Positions 1-5,670 of a DNA stretch of 5,725 nt are shown here, piece after piece. Origin of the DNA: JACRBK01 sp964427955 (GTDB lineage Bacteria > Chloroflexota > Anaerolineae > Aggregatilineales > Aggregatilineaceae); the NCBI GenBank assembly GCA_964427955.1, contig CAYRWY010000388.1, forward strand, positions 1 through 5,725, in the 5' to 3' direction. The position numbers were made by a program, and so were the translations under genes. Each line of letters begins with the position of its first letter. Position 1 is the first letter of the stretch. The notes beneath the pieces are model-generated. The model worked only from the letters and a program-made list of their open reading frames with translations. It made no database searches and was not told where the DNA came from.

Positions 1-115
1 TGTTTTACCTCACCCCCCGACCCCCTCTCCACCCGGTGGCGAGGGGGAGCGGCGCGGTGGAAATGTCGTGGTAGGGGCGCTGCTTGCCGCGCCCTGCTTT
101 GAAAAAACGAAAATT
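1..115 (+). repeat. Dispersed hairpin repeat, copy 1
   Basis: A C/G-rich intergenic element that probably extends past the left edge. It opens with a hairpin: CCCCCTC (21-27) pairs with GAGGGGG (41-47), with an inner CCAC/GTGG stem and a 3-base loop. A conserved part at 49-106 is the reverse complement of 2636-2693 with only three differences. That part contains a second hairpin, GGGCGC (75-80) with GCGCCC (89-94). No ORF of note is in it. No transposase is nearby, so if mobile it would be a non-autonomous, REP/MITE-like element. Confidence 0.75.
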
Positions 116-149
116 GTCTCTCAAAAATCCCGGTTCTCAATGCCTGTCC

Positions 150-167
150 GCCCCCACGTTCGGGGGC
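150..167 (-). terminator. 6-bp GC hairpin just after the EEP gene (possible terminator)
   Basis: GCCCCC pairs with GGGGGC around a 6-base loop, starting 5 bases past the EEP stop codon in the minus-strand transcript. No T-run follows directly; TTTTT occurs only about 24 bases further on. It is weak support for termination. Confidence 0.35.
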
Positions 168-171
168 TTCG

Positions 172-996
172 CTACATCACTTCGCAGTACAGCGAGCAGT
201 GATCGGAAATGGTGTTGATGAAGGTCTTCCGCGCGGCGCCGCTCAACTGCTGCCAGCCCGTCACGCGCACGTAAAACGTCTTCCCGTCGGCGTCTTTTCC
301 CAGCGGGTTGAAAGCGAGATTGGTGGTCGCCAGCACGTGATCCAGGTTGGACGTCACCCGGCCATTGTTGTAGGTCTTCTCGAACTCCTTGGGCAGCCGT
401 GTCATGCCTTCCTGCTGGGCGACGGCGGCCAGGATCGCGATCTCTTCGTCTTCCGGCACGCGCGTGTATTTTTTGGTCTGCCCCGGAAAGCGCAGTCCCA
501 TCGTGTTCATGTCGCCCAGGGCGATCAGGCGGCTGCCCGCCGGGTCCTGGGGCGGGAGCTTATCCAGCGCGTGCTTGACCTTCCAGATCTTGTCGAACAT
601 TTCGTTCCGGTTGCCGAAGCTCGCCGCGTTCGTCCCGGCGTCGGTGTGCAGAAACAGGATGTTGTAGATGGTCTCGCCGAGCCACAGATTCAGCATCGCG
701 CCCGGACGCAGCGCCGGATTGTACGATTTGAATTCACGTTTCTGCGTAAAGATGGAATGCTCGAATTTTCCCTTGCGCACGGCGACCAGGATTTCTTTGT
801 TCTCCGGGCCGTCCGTCACGTTGTAGTCATAACCGGGGAGATGCTGAGTGATCAGCGCGACAATATCGACTTTCTCGACCTCAAAGATGCCAAACACGTC
901 CGGGTTCAGGGCGGTGATGTGAGTCGCGACGCTGGCCAGTTGGGCAGGGGTACCCTTGAAGGACTCGACATTCCAGGATAATACGGAGAATTTCAT
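172..996 (-). CDS. Endonuclease/exonuclease/phosphatase (EEP) family protein
   Basis: A 274-residue protein of the EEP (DNase I / exonuclease III / sphingomyelinase / inositol phosphatase) superfamily, whose members are metal-dependent phosphoesterases. The superfamily motifs appear in order: SWNVES at residues 7-12 (metal-binding Asn9), FEVE at 38-41 (metal-binding Glu39), LHTDA at 116-120, GDMNT at 161-165 (Asp162, Asn164), SNLDHV at 216-221 (Asp219) and the terminal SDHCSLY at 264-270 (Asp265-His266 catalytic pair). The set is complete, so the enzyme is probably active. There is no signal peptide or membrane segment, so it should be cytoplasmic. The length is normal for a single-domain EEP protein. 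ATG at 996 is the only sensible start: an in-frame TGA lies six codons upstream, and an AAAGGCGG-like Shine-Dalgarno sits about 8 bases before the ATG. The substrate (DNA, RNA, phospholipid or sugar phosphate) cannot be told from motifs alone. It stands 117 bases downstream of the secreted-protein gene and probably has its own promoter. Confidence 0.9.
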   Translation of the reverse strand: MKFSVLSWNVESFKGTPAQLASVATHITALNPDVFGIFEVEKVDIVALITQHLPGYDYNVTDGPENKEILVAVRKGKFEHSIFTQKREFKSYNPALRPGAMLNLWLGETIYNILFLHTDAGTNAASFGNRNEMFDKIWKVKHALDKLPPQDPAGSRLIALGDMNTMGLRFPGQTKKYTRVPEDEEIAILAAVAQQEGMTRLPKEFEKTYNNGRVTSNLDHVLATTNLAFNPLGKDADGKTFYVRVTGWQQLSGAARKTFINTISDHCSLYCEVM

Positions 997-1025
997 CGTC
1001 CGGCCCGCCTTTCAGTAACTCCTCC

Positions 1026-1054
1026 TATAATTAGATCATAAACCCGGTTGTCAA
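1026..1054 (-). promoter_or_regulatory. Possible promoter of the EEP gene
   Basis: A perfect TTGACA -35 hexamer (minus strand, 1054-1049) stands before an A/T-rich stretch ending in TAATTATA around 1033-1026. At 17-base spacing the -10 would be ATTATA, a poor match. The best-looking hexamer, TATGAT (1040-1035), is only 8 bases away, too close. A GGAGG follows at 1025-1021 but is about 24 bases from the ATG, too far to serve it. Confidence 0.35.
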
Positions 1055-1063
1055 GGGGCCGGC

Positions 1064-1088
1064 GGGAGCAGTGATTTGTACTGCTCCC
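1064..1088 (-). terminator. 9-bp perfect hairpin after the secreted-protein gene (possible terminator)
   Basis: GGGAGCAGT (1064-1072) and ACTGCTCCC (1080-1088) pair perfectly around a 7-base loop. The stem can extend outward past one mismatch. It begins 26 bases beyond the stop codon of the secreted-protein gene. No T-run follows on the minus strand, so termination is plausible but unproven. Confidence 0.4.
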
Positions 1089-1113
1089 ACTGGTTCGGGT
1101 AGCGGACGCCCCG

Positions 1114-2421
1114 CTACGGCGTCATGACCTGCCACTGGCGGCGCATGGTATCCACGTGGATCGCGCGCCCATCGGGCAGCGAGATCGCGTAGCCCGCGTA
1201 ATAGCGGTTCTTGAAGGCGATGGTCTGCACCTGGATCGTATAAGACGTTTCCGGAGCGGTCGCCCAGCCCACCTTTTGCCGGAGCGGGGTAGCGTCGTTC
1301 CCGGAGTTTTCGGACGCCCACAGCTTGCCGAAGCCGCGCACCGGGGCATAACGGCCCGTCGGCGGCGTTTCGGTGACAGCGTCCGGCTCTCCGTCCGTCC
1401 AGGTGTCGGCGAAGGGCCAGTAGCGCCCATCCGGGTACAGGACCAGGATCTCGTGCGTATCGCTCCGCCAGATCATCATCCCCTGCTCGAAGGTCTGGAA
1501 GGCTCCCGGCACGGTCTGGACGGCGTCCAGTGGGCACGTCCCGGCGACGTCCGCCACGGACGTCGCGCCGAAAAAGTAGGTGTAGGGGCAGCGGATCGTG
1601 ACGGTGAGCACCTGCCGCACGGTCTGGCTCTTGCGGCCCATCTCGTCCACCGGGATCACGCTGAACGGAATCTCGTACACGTCGGCGCTGAGCGCGGTAT
1701 AGTCCAGCGCGCCAATCGGGGGGTAGGTGCCCAGATCGACCGGCACGCCGAGCGCGCCGCGGGAGAGATTCACCGAGGTGGTATTCTGGACGTTCCAGGT
1801 GAGGCGCACCGTGTCCCCGCGCTCGATGGTGGTCGGCGTGACGGTGAAGCTCACGATGACCGGCGGCTGCGGGTTGGTGGGCGGCTCAGGGAAGCGGTCG
1901 ATGCTGCGCCACGTGCCGTCCGGCGCGATCAGGATCGGGACGTCCGGGCTGGTGGTGATATACACGTTCCCCTGGTAATCGACCAGGAATTCCATCAGGA
2001 AGCCGGTCTCGCCGCCGACCCCCCAGCCGAGCGCGGCGCGGAGGTCCGCGAAATTGTCGTAGACGCGCTTGAAGCCCATCGTCGGCACGGTCCAGCCCGC
2101 GGGCACGTCGCGATAGACCGTGGTGTTGGGCAGCCGCCCGTAGACCTCCGACGGGTACGAGTAGATTTTCCCGTCGTTCACGAAGGCCCAGATCATCCCG
2201 TTGTCGGCCCGCCACGTCATGAAGCCGTGGTCGAACAGTTGCAGCGTGGACCCGATGGACGCCGTATAGCCGCCCGGCTCGGTCGGCGGGCGGTAGGGCA
2301 TCCCCTGGCGCGGCGGGACCGCGACCGTTTGCGCGGCGGCGCGCTGATCGGTAGGCACGCCGGAGAAGATCACCCCGGCCAGTGGTAACAGGACGAGCAG
2401 TAGTTTGAACAGGCGCAGCAT
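1114..2421 (-). CDS. Secreted protein with two duplicated modules flanking an Ig-like domain
   Basis: A 435-residue exported protein of unknown function. I chose ATG at 2421 because GAGAGGGG lies 8 bases upstream and the product then opens directly with a signal peptide: MLRLFK, a Leu/Val-rich core, and an Ala28-Ala30 cleavage region just before Gln31. The in-frame ATG at 2454 would add 11 polar residues and has no clear ribosome binding site. No lipobox Cys is present, so it is not a typical lipoprotein. Residues about 58-174 form module A (FDHGFMTWR at 63-71). Residues about 185-276 look like an Ig-like/CARDB-type beta domain (VIVSFTVTPTTIERGDTVRL). Residues about 299-435 form module B (FEQGMMIWR at 311-319), which parallels module A. 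The only cysteines, 278 and 296, each precede Pro and could form a disulfide. I recall similar modules from Chloroflexota exported proteins, but assign no activity. It is probably extracellular or cell-surface, perhaps binding in role. Confidence 0.85.
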   Translation of the reverse strand: MLRLFKLLLVLLPLAGVIFSGVPTDQRAAAQTVAVPPRQGMPYRPPTEPGGYTASIGSTLQLFDHGFMTWRADNGMIWAFVNDGKIYSYPSEVYGRLPNTTVYRDVPAGWTVPTMGFKRVYDNFADLRAALGWGVGGETGFLMEFLVDYQGNVYITTSPDVPILIAPDGTWRSIDRFPEPPTNPQPPVIVSFTVTPTTIERGDTVRLTWNVQNTTSVNLSRGALGVPVDLGTYPPIGALDYTALSADVYEIPFSVIPVDEMGRKSQTVRQVLTVTIRCPYTYFFGATSVADVAGTCPLDAVQTVPGAFQTFEQGMMIWRSDTHEILVLYPDGRYWPFADTWTDGEPDAVTETPPTGRYAPVRGFGKLWASENSGNDATPLRQKVGWATAPETSYTIQVQTIAFKNRYYAGYAISLPDGRAIHVDTMRRQWQVMTP

Positions 2422-2429
2422 GGTTCCGA

Positions 2430-2437
2430 CCCCTCTC
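2430..2437 (-). promoter_or_regulatory. Ribosome binding site that decides the start of the secreted-protein gene
   Basis: GAGAGGGG on the minus strand, 8 bases before the ATG at 2419-2421. The other in-frame ATG (2452-2454) is preceded by a sequence with no purine-rich Shine-Dalgarno match. The downstream ATG also puts the hydrophobic signal-peptide core at the very N-terminus. Confidence 0.6.
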
Positions 2438-2542
2438 GAATGATGATCATCCATTTGTGGAATATGACACGGGGCGCGGGCGCCGAGTTTCGAGCGTAGG
2501 GCAGGCGTCGTGATCGCGTCAGGAACGGCACAAGCATTTCAA

Positions 2543-2569
2543 CGCCGAGACCGCCGAGATCGCAGAGGA
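2543..2569. repeat. Three 9-base units of CGCCGAGAN type
   Basis: CGCCGAGAC, CGCCGAGAT and CGCAGAGGA run head to tail, leading into a purine-rich stretch to about 2595. It resembles degenerate 'CGCAGAGAC'-type periodic repeats found between genes in several phyla. It lies upstream of the secreted-protein gene. No coding or promoter role is evident. Confidence 0.5.
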
Positions 2570-2624
2570 GAGAAGGGGGAAAAGAGAGAAATACTGGGGT
2601 GATGTTTTTGGTAGGAACTGGACG

Positions 2625-2745
2625 GACAGTTTTCATTTTTCAAAGCCGGGCGCGGCAAGCAGCGCCCCTACAACGACATTTCCACCGCGCTGCTTCCCCT
2701 CTCCAGCTTGCCTGGGGAGGGGCTGGGGGTGGGGTAAATTACCGC
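2625..2745 (-). repeat. Dispersed hairpin repeat, copy 2 (inverted relative to copy 1)
   Basis: Positions 2636-2693 are the inverted counterpart of 49-106, differing at three of 58 bases. The adjoining hairpin is CCCCTCTCCAG (2696-2706) pairing with CTGGGGAGGGG (2712-2722), 11 bp with one G-T. Its stem bases differ from copy 1 yet the stem is preserved, which suggests the structure is what is kept. It is followed by the G-rich tract and GGTAAATT. Confidence 0.75.
2714..2734 (+). other. G-quadruplex-capable tract inside repeat copy 2
   Basis: Four runs of at least four G, at 2714-2717, 2719-2722, 2725-2729 and 2731-2734, with loops of 1, 2 and 1 bases. This fits the strict four-tetrad G-quadruplex pattern. 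The G-rich strand is the + strand, which is the template strand for the flanking genes. It overlaps one arm of the copy 2 hairpin, so the two structures compete. Confidence 0.6.
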
Positions 2746-2787
2746 GAATTTTCCCGAACTCAATGCTTCCGCCCCTTGACACACAGA

Positions 2788-2807
2788 GGGCACCCCGAAG
2801 GATGCCC
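2788..2807 (-). terminator. UUCG-tetraloop hairpin after the phosphorylase gene
   Basis: In the minus-strand transcript, GGGCATCC pairs with GGGTGCCC (8 bp, one G-U) around a UUCG loop closed by C-G, the extra-stable cUUCGg tetraloop. It lies about 45 bases beyond the phosphorylase stop and is followed by the moderately U-rich TCTGTGTGT. It is a reasonable, though not textbook, intrinsic terminator. Confidence 0.5.
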
Positions 2808-2814
2808 CACTTAA

Positions 2815-2849
2815 AACTGTCAACTGAAAACTGACAACTGATAACTGCT
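2815..2849. repeat. Five tandem heptamers AACTGNN
   Basis: AACTG recurs at 2815, 2822, 2829, 2836 and 2843, exactly every 7 bases, with variable last two bases (TC, AA, AC, AT, CT). The array ends 2 bases from the phosphorylase stop codon. It resembles the short tandemly repeated heptamers known from cyanobacteria and is also of a style I have seen between genes in Chloroflexota. Confidence 0.7.
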
Positions 2850-2851
2850 CG

Positions 2852-5440
2852 CTACCCTTGCGACCAGGTGATCGCGTTCGTCAGGAACGGATCGGCCAGG
2901 TCTTCGTGGTTGGGCAGCACGCGCACCGCAAAGCCGCGCCGCCCGGTGGTGCTGTAACGCAGGGTGTAGAAGAACTCGTGCACGTTGCGCACGGTGTTAT
3001 TCTCGTCCTGGCAGCAGTGCTGCATGTCCAGCGCCTCTCCGGCGACGATCTGGTCGCGGCTGTCGAGCGTGCCGTAATACAACTGGACGGTCACGTCGCC
3101 CGGTTCCAGCGGGCCGAGATCGACCCAGGCCCGCACGTGAATATCTTCGTTGACCTTCAACTGCTCCGGATCGACTTCCACGCGCTCGATGGCGACGCGC
3201 GGCCAATTCTCGCGGATCTTCTTGTGCCAGTTGGCATAGGCCAGGGCGCGGGTCATGTCCGGCGTGGTCATCCCGACGAAGCGGTGATGGCTGGGCATGT
3301 AGTATTCCTCGGTGTACTCGCGCACCATGCGGTAGGTGTTGAAGAAGGGCGCCAGCTTGCGCATACTGGCCTTGATGCGCGCGATCCACTCGCGGGGCAG
3401 GCCGTCGCGCCCGCGGTTGTAGAAGGACGGGACGAGGTCTTTTTCGAGCATGTTGTACAACGCCTGCGCCTCGATGAAGTCCTGCATGTCGTATTCTTCT
3501 TGCGGATACTCTTCGCCGTTGCCAATCGCCCAGCCCACCGACGGATCGTAGGCTTCCGCCCACCAGCCGTCCAGGATGCTGGCGTTCAGCCCGCCGTTGT
3601 AGATCACTTTCATGCCGCTGGTGCCGCTGGCCTCGTTGGGGCGGCGCGGCGTATTCAGCCAGATGTCCACGCCCTGGACCATGTAACGGGCCACCGAGAT
3701 GTCGTAGTTTTCCAGGAACACGATGGAGTTGTGGAACTCCGGCAGTTCCGCCGTCTTGACGATTTCCTTGATCAGCTCTTTGCCCAGGTGATCGTGGGGA
3801 TGCGCCTTCCCGGCGAAAATGAACTGGACCGGTCCCTGCGGGTTGTTGAGAATGTCCGCCAGCCGCTCCTTGTCGCGGAACAGCAGGGTGGCGCGCTTGT
3901 AGGTGGCGAAGCGCCGGGCAAAGCCGATGGTCAGCCGGTCCGGGTTGAGGACTTCGTTGGCCGACTCGATCTCGCGCCGGGGGGCGCCGCGCGCTTCCAA
4001 CTGGTCGCGCAGCTTGGTGCGGGCGTAGGAGACCAGGCGCTCACGGCGGCGTTCGTGCGAGCGCCACAGTTCGGCGTCCGGGATGCGATCCACGTCCCAC
4101 CACGTTTCGGGCTTGTCGGAATCGGTGCGCCAGGACGGATCGAGGTAGCGGTCGAACAATCCGGCCATTTCGCTGCTGACCCAGCTCTGGATGTGAATCC
4201 CGTTGGTGACCGCGCCGATGGGTACTTCGTGTTCCGGCACGTTGGGGAACATCCACTGCCACATGGTGCGGCTGACCGAGCCGTGCAGTTGGCTGACGCC
4301 GTTGGTCGCGCCGGACAGCTTCAGCGCCATGACCGGCATACTGAACAGGTCGAAGCCTTCCATGTGCTCGCGGCCCAGGTCGTGGAACTGCTCGCGTGTC
4401 AGGCCGAGTTCGGCCCACAGGTACGGGAAGTGCTCGTCGATCAGGTCGTAGCCGAAGCGTTCCAGCCCGGCGGGGACGGGGGTGTGGATGGTGTAGACGT
4501 TGCCCTGGCGGCAGATTTCGCCCGCCTGCCAGAAGTCCAACCCCTTGTTTTCTTTCATCATCAGGCGGATACGTTCCAGGGCCAGGAAGGCGCTGTGCCC
4601 TTCGTTCATGTGGTAGACGGTGGGCCGGATGCCGAGCTTTTCCAGCAGCCGGATGCCGCCGATCCCCAGCACGATCTCCTGGCGGATGCGGGTACGCTTG
4701 TCGCCGCCGTACAGCCGGTCGGTCAGATCGCGGATTTCGCCGATGTTCCCGGCATGGTTGGTGTCGAGCAGGTACAGCGGGATGCGCCCGACCTGCACCT
4801 TCCACACCTGCAATTTAGCCGTATGCTGGGCGATCTGGACCTCGATCACCAGCGGCTCGCCGGTCTCTTCGTCGAAGACCTGGATCACCGGCTGGTTGGC
4901 GTAATCGTTGATCGGGTAGGACTGCTGTTGGTAGGCGTCGGCGTTCAGGTACTGGTGGAAGTAGCCCTCCTCGTACAACATGCCGACTCCGACCAGCGGC
5001 AGCCCCAGGTCCGAGGCGCTCTTGAGATGGTCGCCGGACAGCACGCCGAGGCCGCCCGAATAGTTGCGCAGGCACTCGGTCAGGCCGTACTCCATCGAAA
5101 AATAGCCGACAAATGGTTTGTCGAAGGCGCCGTAGTGCCGCCGGTACCAGGTGCGGGCGTCCGGGGCCATATAGGCATCCGCCTGGGCGCAGACGCGGTC
5201 CAGGTGGGCCATGAAGGCTTCGTCTTCGGAGGCGGCTTGCAGCGCATCCTGGCTGATGAGGCCGAGCATCCAGATCGGATTGCTGCCGGTCTGCTCCCAA
5301 AGATCGCGGTCGAGACGGCGGAACAGCGCGATGGTTTCGTGGTCCCACGTCCACCGTAGGTTGTACGCCAGCTCGCGTAGGCGTTCCAGGCTGGGCGGCA
5401 GGTTAGGCCGGACATCTACCGTCGCTACAGGTTTGACCAT
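2852..5440 (-). CDS. glgP: Alpha-glucan (glycogen/maltodextrin) phosphorylase, GT35, DUF3417 type
   Basis: An 862-residue PLP-dependent phosphorylase that releases glucose-1-phosphate from the non-reducing ends of alpha-1,4-glucan using inorganic phosphate, in the cytoplasm, for glycogen or maltodextrin breakdown. It belongs to the bacterial/archaeal alpha-glucan phosphorylase branch (TIGR02094-like, Thermotoga AgpA type), not the E. coli GlgP/MalP branch. Residues about 13-120 match the DUF3417 N-terminal domain (LRELAYNLRWTWDHE). Active-site segments follow: NYSGGLGVLSGDH at 126-138, HMNEGHSAF at 277-285, HTPVPAG at 319-325, FARRFATYKR at 507-516, GKAHPHD at 544-550, and PNEASGTSGMK at 601-611, whose Lys611 should carry PLP. 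Residues about 750-862 are a beta-rich C-terminal domain of the kind seen in this branch. The length is normal and nothing is broken. AGGAG (5450-5454) lies 9 bases before the ATG. No other glycogen gene is visible here. The gene symbol is by family only. Confidence 0.95.
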   Translation of the reverse strand: MVKPVATVDVRPNLPPSLERLRELAYNLRWTWDHETIALFRRLDRDLWEQTGSNPIWMLGLISQDALQAASEDEAFMAHLDRVCAQADAYMAPDARTWYRRHYGAFDKPFVGYFSMEYGLTECLRNYSGGLGVLSGDHLKSASDLGLPLVGVGMLYEEGYFHQYLNADAYQQQSYPINDYANQPVIQVFDEETGEPLVIEVQIAQHTAKLQVWKVQVGRIPLYLLDTNHAGNIGEIRDLTDRLYGGDKRTRIRQEIVLGIGGIRLLEKLGIRPTVYHMNEGHSAFLALERIRLMMKENKGLDFWQAGEICRQGNVYTIHTPVPAGLERFGYDLIDEHFPYLWAELGLTREQFHDLGREHMEGFDLFSMPVMALKLSGATNGVSQLHGSVSRTMWQWMFPNVPEHEVPIGAVTNGIHIQSWVSSEMAGLFDRYLDPSWRTDSDKPETWWDVDRIPDAELWRSHERRRERLVSYARTKLRDQLEARGAPRREIESANEVLNPDRLTIGFARRFATYKRATLLFRDKERLADILNNPQGPVQFIFAGKAHPHDHLGKELIKEIVKTAELPEFHNSIVFLENYDISVARYMVQGVDIWLNTPRRPNEASGTSGMKVIYNGGLNASILDGWWAEAYDPSVGWAIGNGEEYPQEEYDMQDFIEAQALYNMLEKDLVPSFYNRGRDGLPREWIARIKASMRKLAPFFNTYRMVREYTEEYYMPSHHRFVGMTTPDMTRALAYANWHKKIRENWPRVAIERVEVDPEQLKVNEDIHVRAWVDLGPLEPGDVTVQLYYGTLDSRDQIVAGEALDMQHCCQDENNTVRNVHEFFYTLRYSTTGRRGFAVRVLPNHEDLADPFLTNAITWSQG

Positions 5441-5449
5441 AATTCGAAA

Positions 5450-5454
5450 CTCCT
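5450..5454 (-). promoter_or_regulatory. Ribosome binding site of the phosphorylase gene
   Basis: AGGAG on the minus strand, separated by 9 bases from the ATG at 5438-5440. It supports this start over any internal Met or Val. Confidence 0.75.
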
Positions 5455-5470
5455 GAACTCATCCAGGGAA

Positions 5471-5505
5471 AGGGCAATCATGAAGGTAAATCGGTTAATT
5501 GCCCT
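5471..5505. promoter_or_regulatory. Perfect 8-bp inverted repeat at the phosphorylase transcription start
   Basis: AGGGCAAT (5471-5478) and ATTGCCCT (5498-5505) are perfect reverse complements, 19 bases apart, between the predicted -10 and the ribosome binding site. Transcription starting near 5499 would remove most of the upstream arm from the RNA, so a DNA operator is more likely than an RNA stem unless the start is further upstream. Confidence 0.35.
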
Positions 5506-5534
5506 AGAATAACAGGCGCGCGCGGTTTTGCCAA
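5506..5534 (-). promoter_or_regulatory. Predicted sigma-70-type promoter of the phosphorylase gene
   Basis: On the minus strand TTGGCA (5534-5529) is followed after exactly 17 bases by TATTCT (5511-5506). This is a one-mismatch -35 and a two-mismatch -10 at optimal spacing. Transcription would begin near 5499, giving a 5' leader of roughly 60 bases before the ATG at 5440. The -35 hexamer lies inside one inverted repeat, and a second one abuts the -10 (listed separately). Confidence 0.55.
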
Positions 5535-5539
5535 ACCGC
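5522..5539. promoter_or_regulatory. Perfect 7-bp inverted repeat over the phosphorylase -35 (candidate operator)
   Basis: GCGGTTT (5522-5528), 4-base spacer TGCC, then AAACCGC (5533-5539). The arms are perfectly complementary and the palindrome covers the predicted -35 hexamer, so a dimeric repressor bound here would block RNA polymerase. It could instead be a hairpin terminator of a gene beyond the window, but no T-run follows on either strand. Its function as an operator is inference. Confidence 0.4.
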
Positions 5540-5555
5540 CCTCATCGTTATTCGC

Positions 5556-5670
5556 CCCCGACCCCGCCTCATGCTCGTTCGGCCCAGCCAGCGAGGGAAG
5601 AAGGGGAGACTACTTCCCCCTCTCTAACTCCGTTGGAGAGGGGGCAGGGGGTGAGGCTGGGTGAAAAAAC
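5556..5670. repeat. Diverged relative of the hairpin repeat, upstream of the phosphorylase
   Basis: CCCCCTCTCTAAC (5616-5628) pairs with GTTGGAGAGGGGG (5632-5644), a 13-bp stem with one G-T and a 3-base TCC loop, followed by GCAGGGGGTGAGG as in the other copies read on the matching strand. CCCCCGACCCC near 5557 resembles the left edge of copy 1. The conserved GCGCGGTGGAAATG part is absent. A GTAGGGG at 5714, at the window edge, may begin another module of the same kind. Confidence 0.55.

Noticed and set aside
199..981. A 260-codon open frame on the + strand opposite the EEP gene
   Set aside because: In register with the EEP codons and lacking any motif. It ends where the EEP gene uses a rare TTA leucine codon (Leu6).
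1156..2388. A 410-codon open frame on the + strand opposite the secreted-protein gene
   Set aside because: Same codon-register effect. The product is Arg/His/Gly-rich and low in structure, as expected of a reverse-complement shadow, while the minus-strand protein has a signal peptide and domains.
2452..2454. An upstream in-frame ATG as the start of the secreted-protein gene
   Set aside because: It lacks a Shine-Dalgarno and adds the polar stretch MDDHHSRGVGT ahead of the signal peptide; the ATG at 2421 has GAGAGGGG at good spacing. It cannot be fully excluded.
2461..2520. A promoter for the secreted-protein gene around CATATT
   Set aside because: A -10-like CATATT is present on the minus strand near 2463, but no acceptable -35 hexamer lies 15-19 bases upstream.
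2370..2636. An 88-codon minus-strand open frame overlapping the start of the secreted-protein gene
   Set aside because: It runs through the 9-base repeat and into the signal-peptide coding region in another frame, with no ribosome binding site and no recognisable product.
2858..5359. An 833-codon open frame on the + strand, antisense to the phosphorylase gene
   Set aside because: Its codons lie exactly opposite those of the phosphorylase. In this register a stop needs a sense CTA, TTA or TCA codon, which GC-rich genes avoid. The two other genes show the same effect, and the translation matches no family I recognise.
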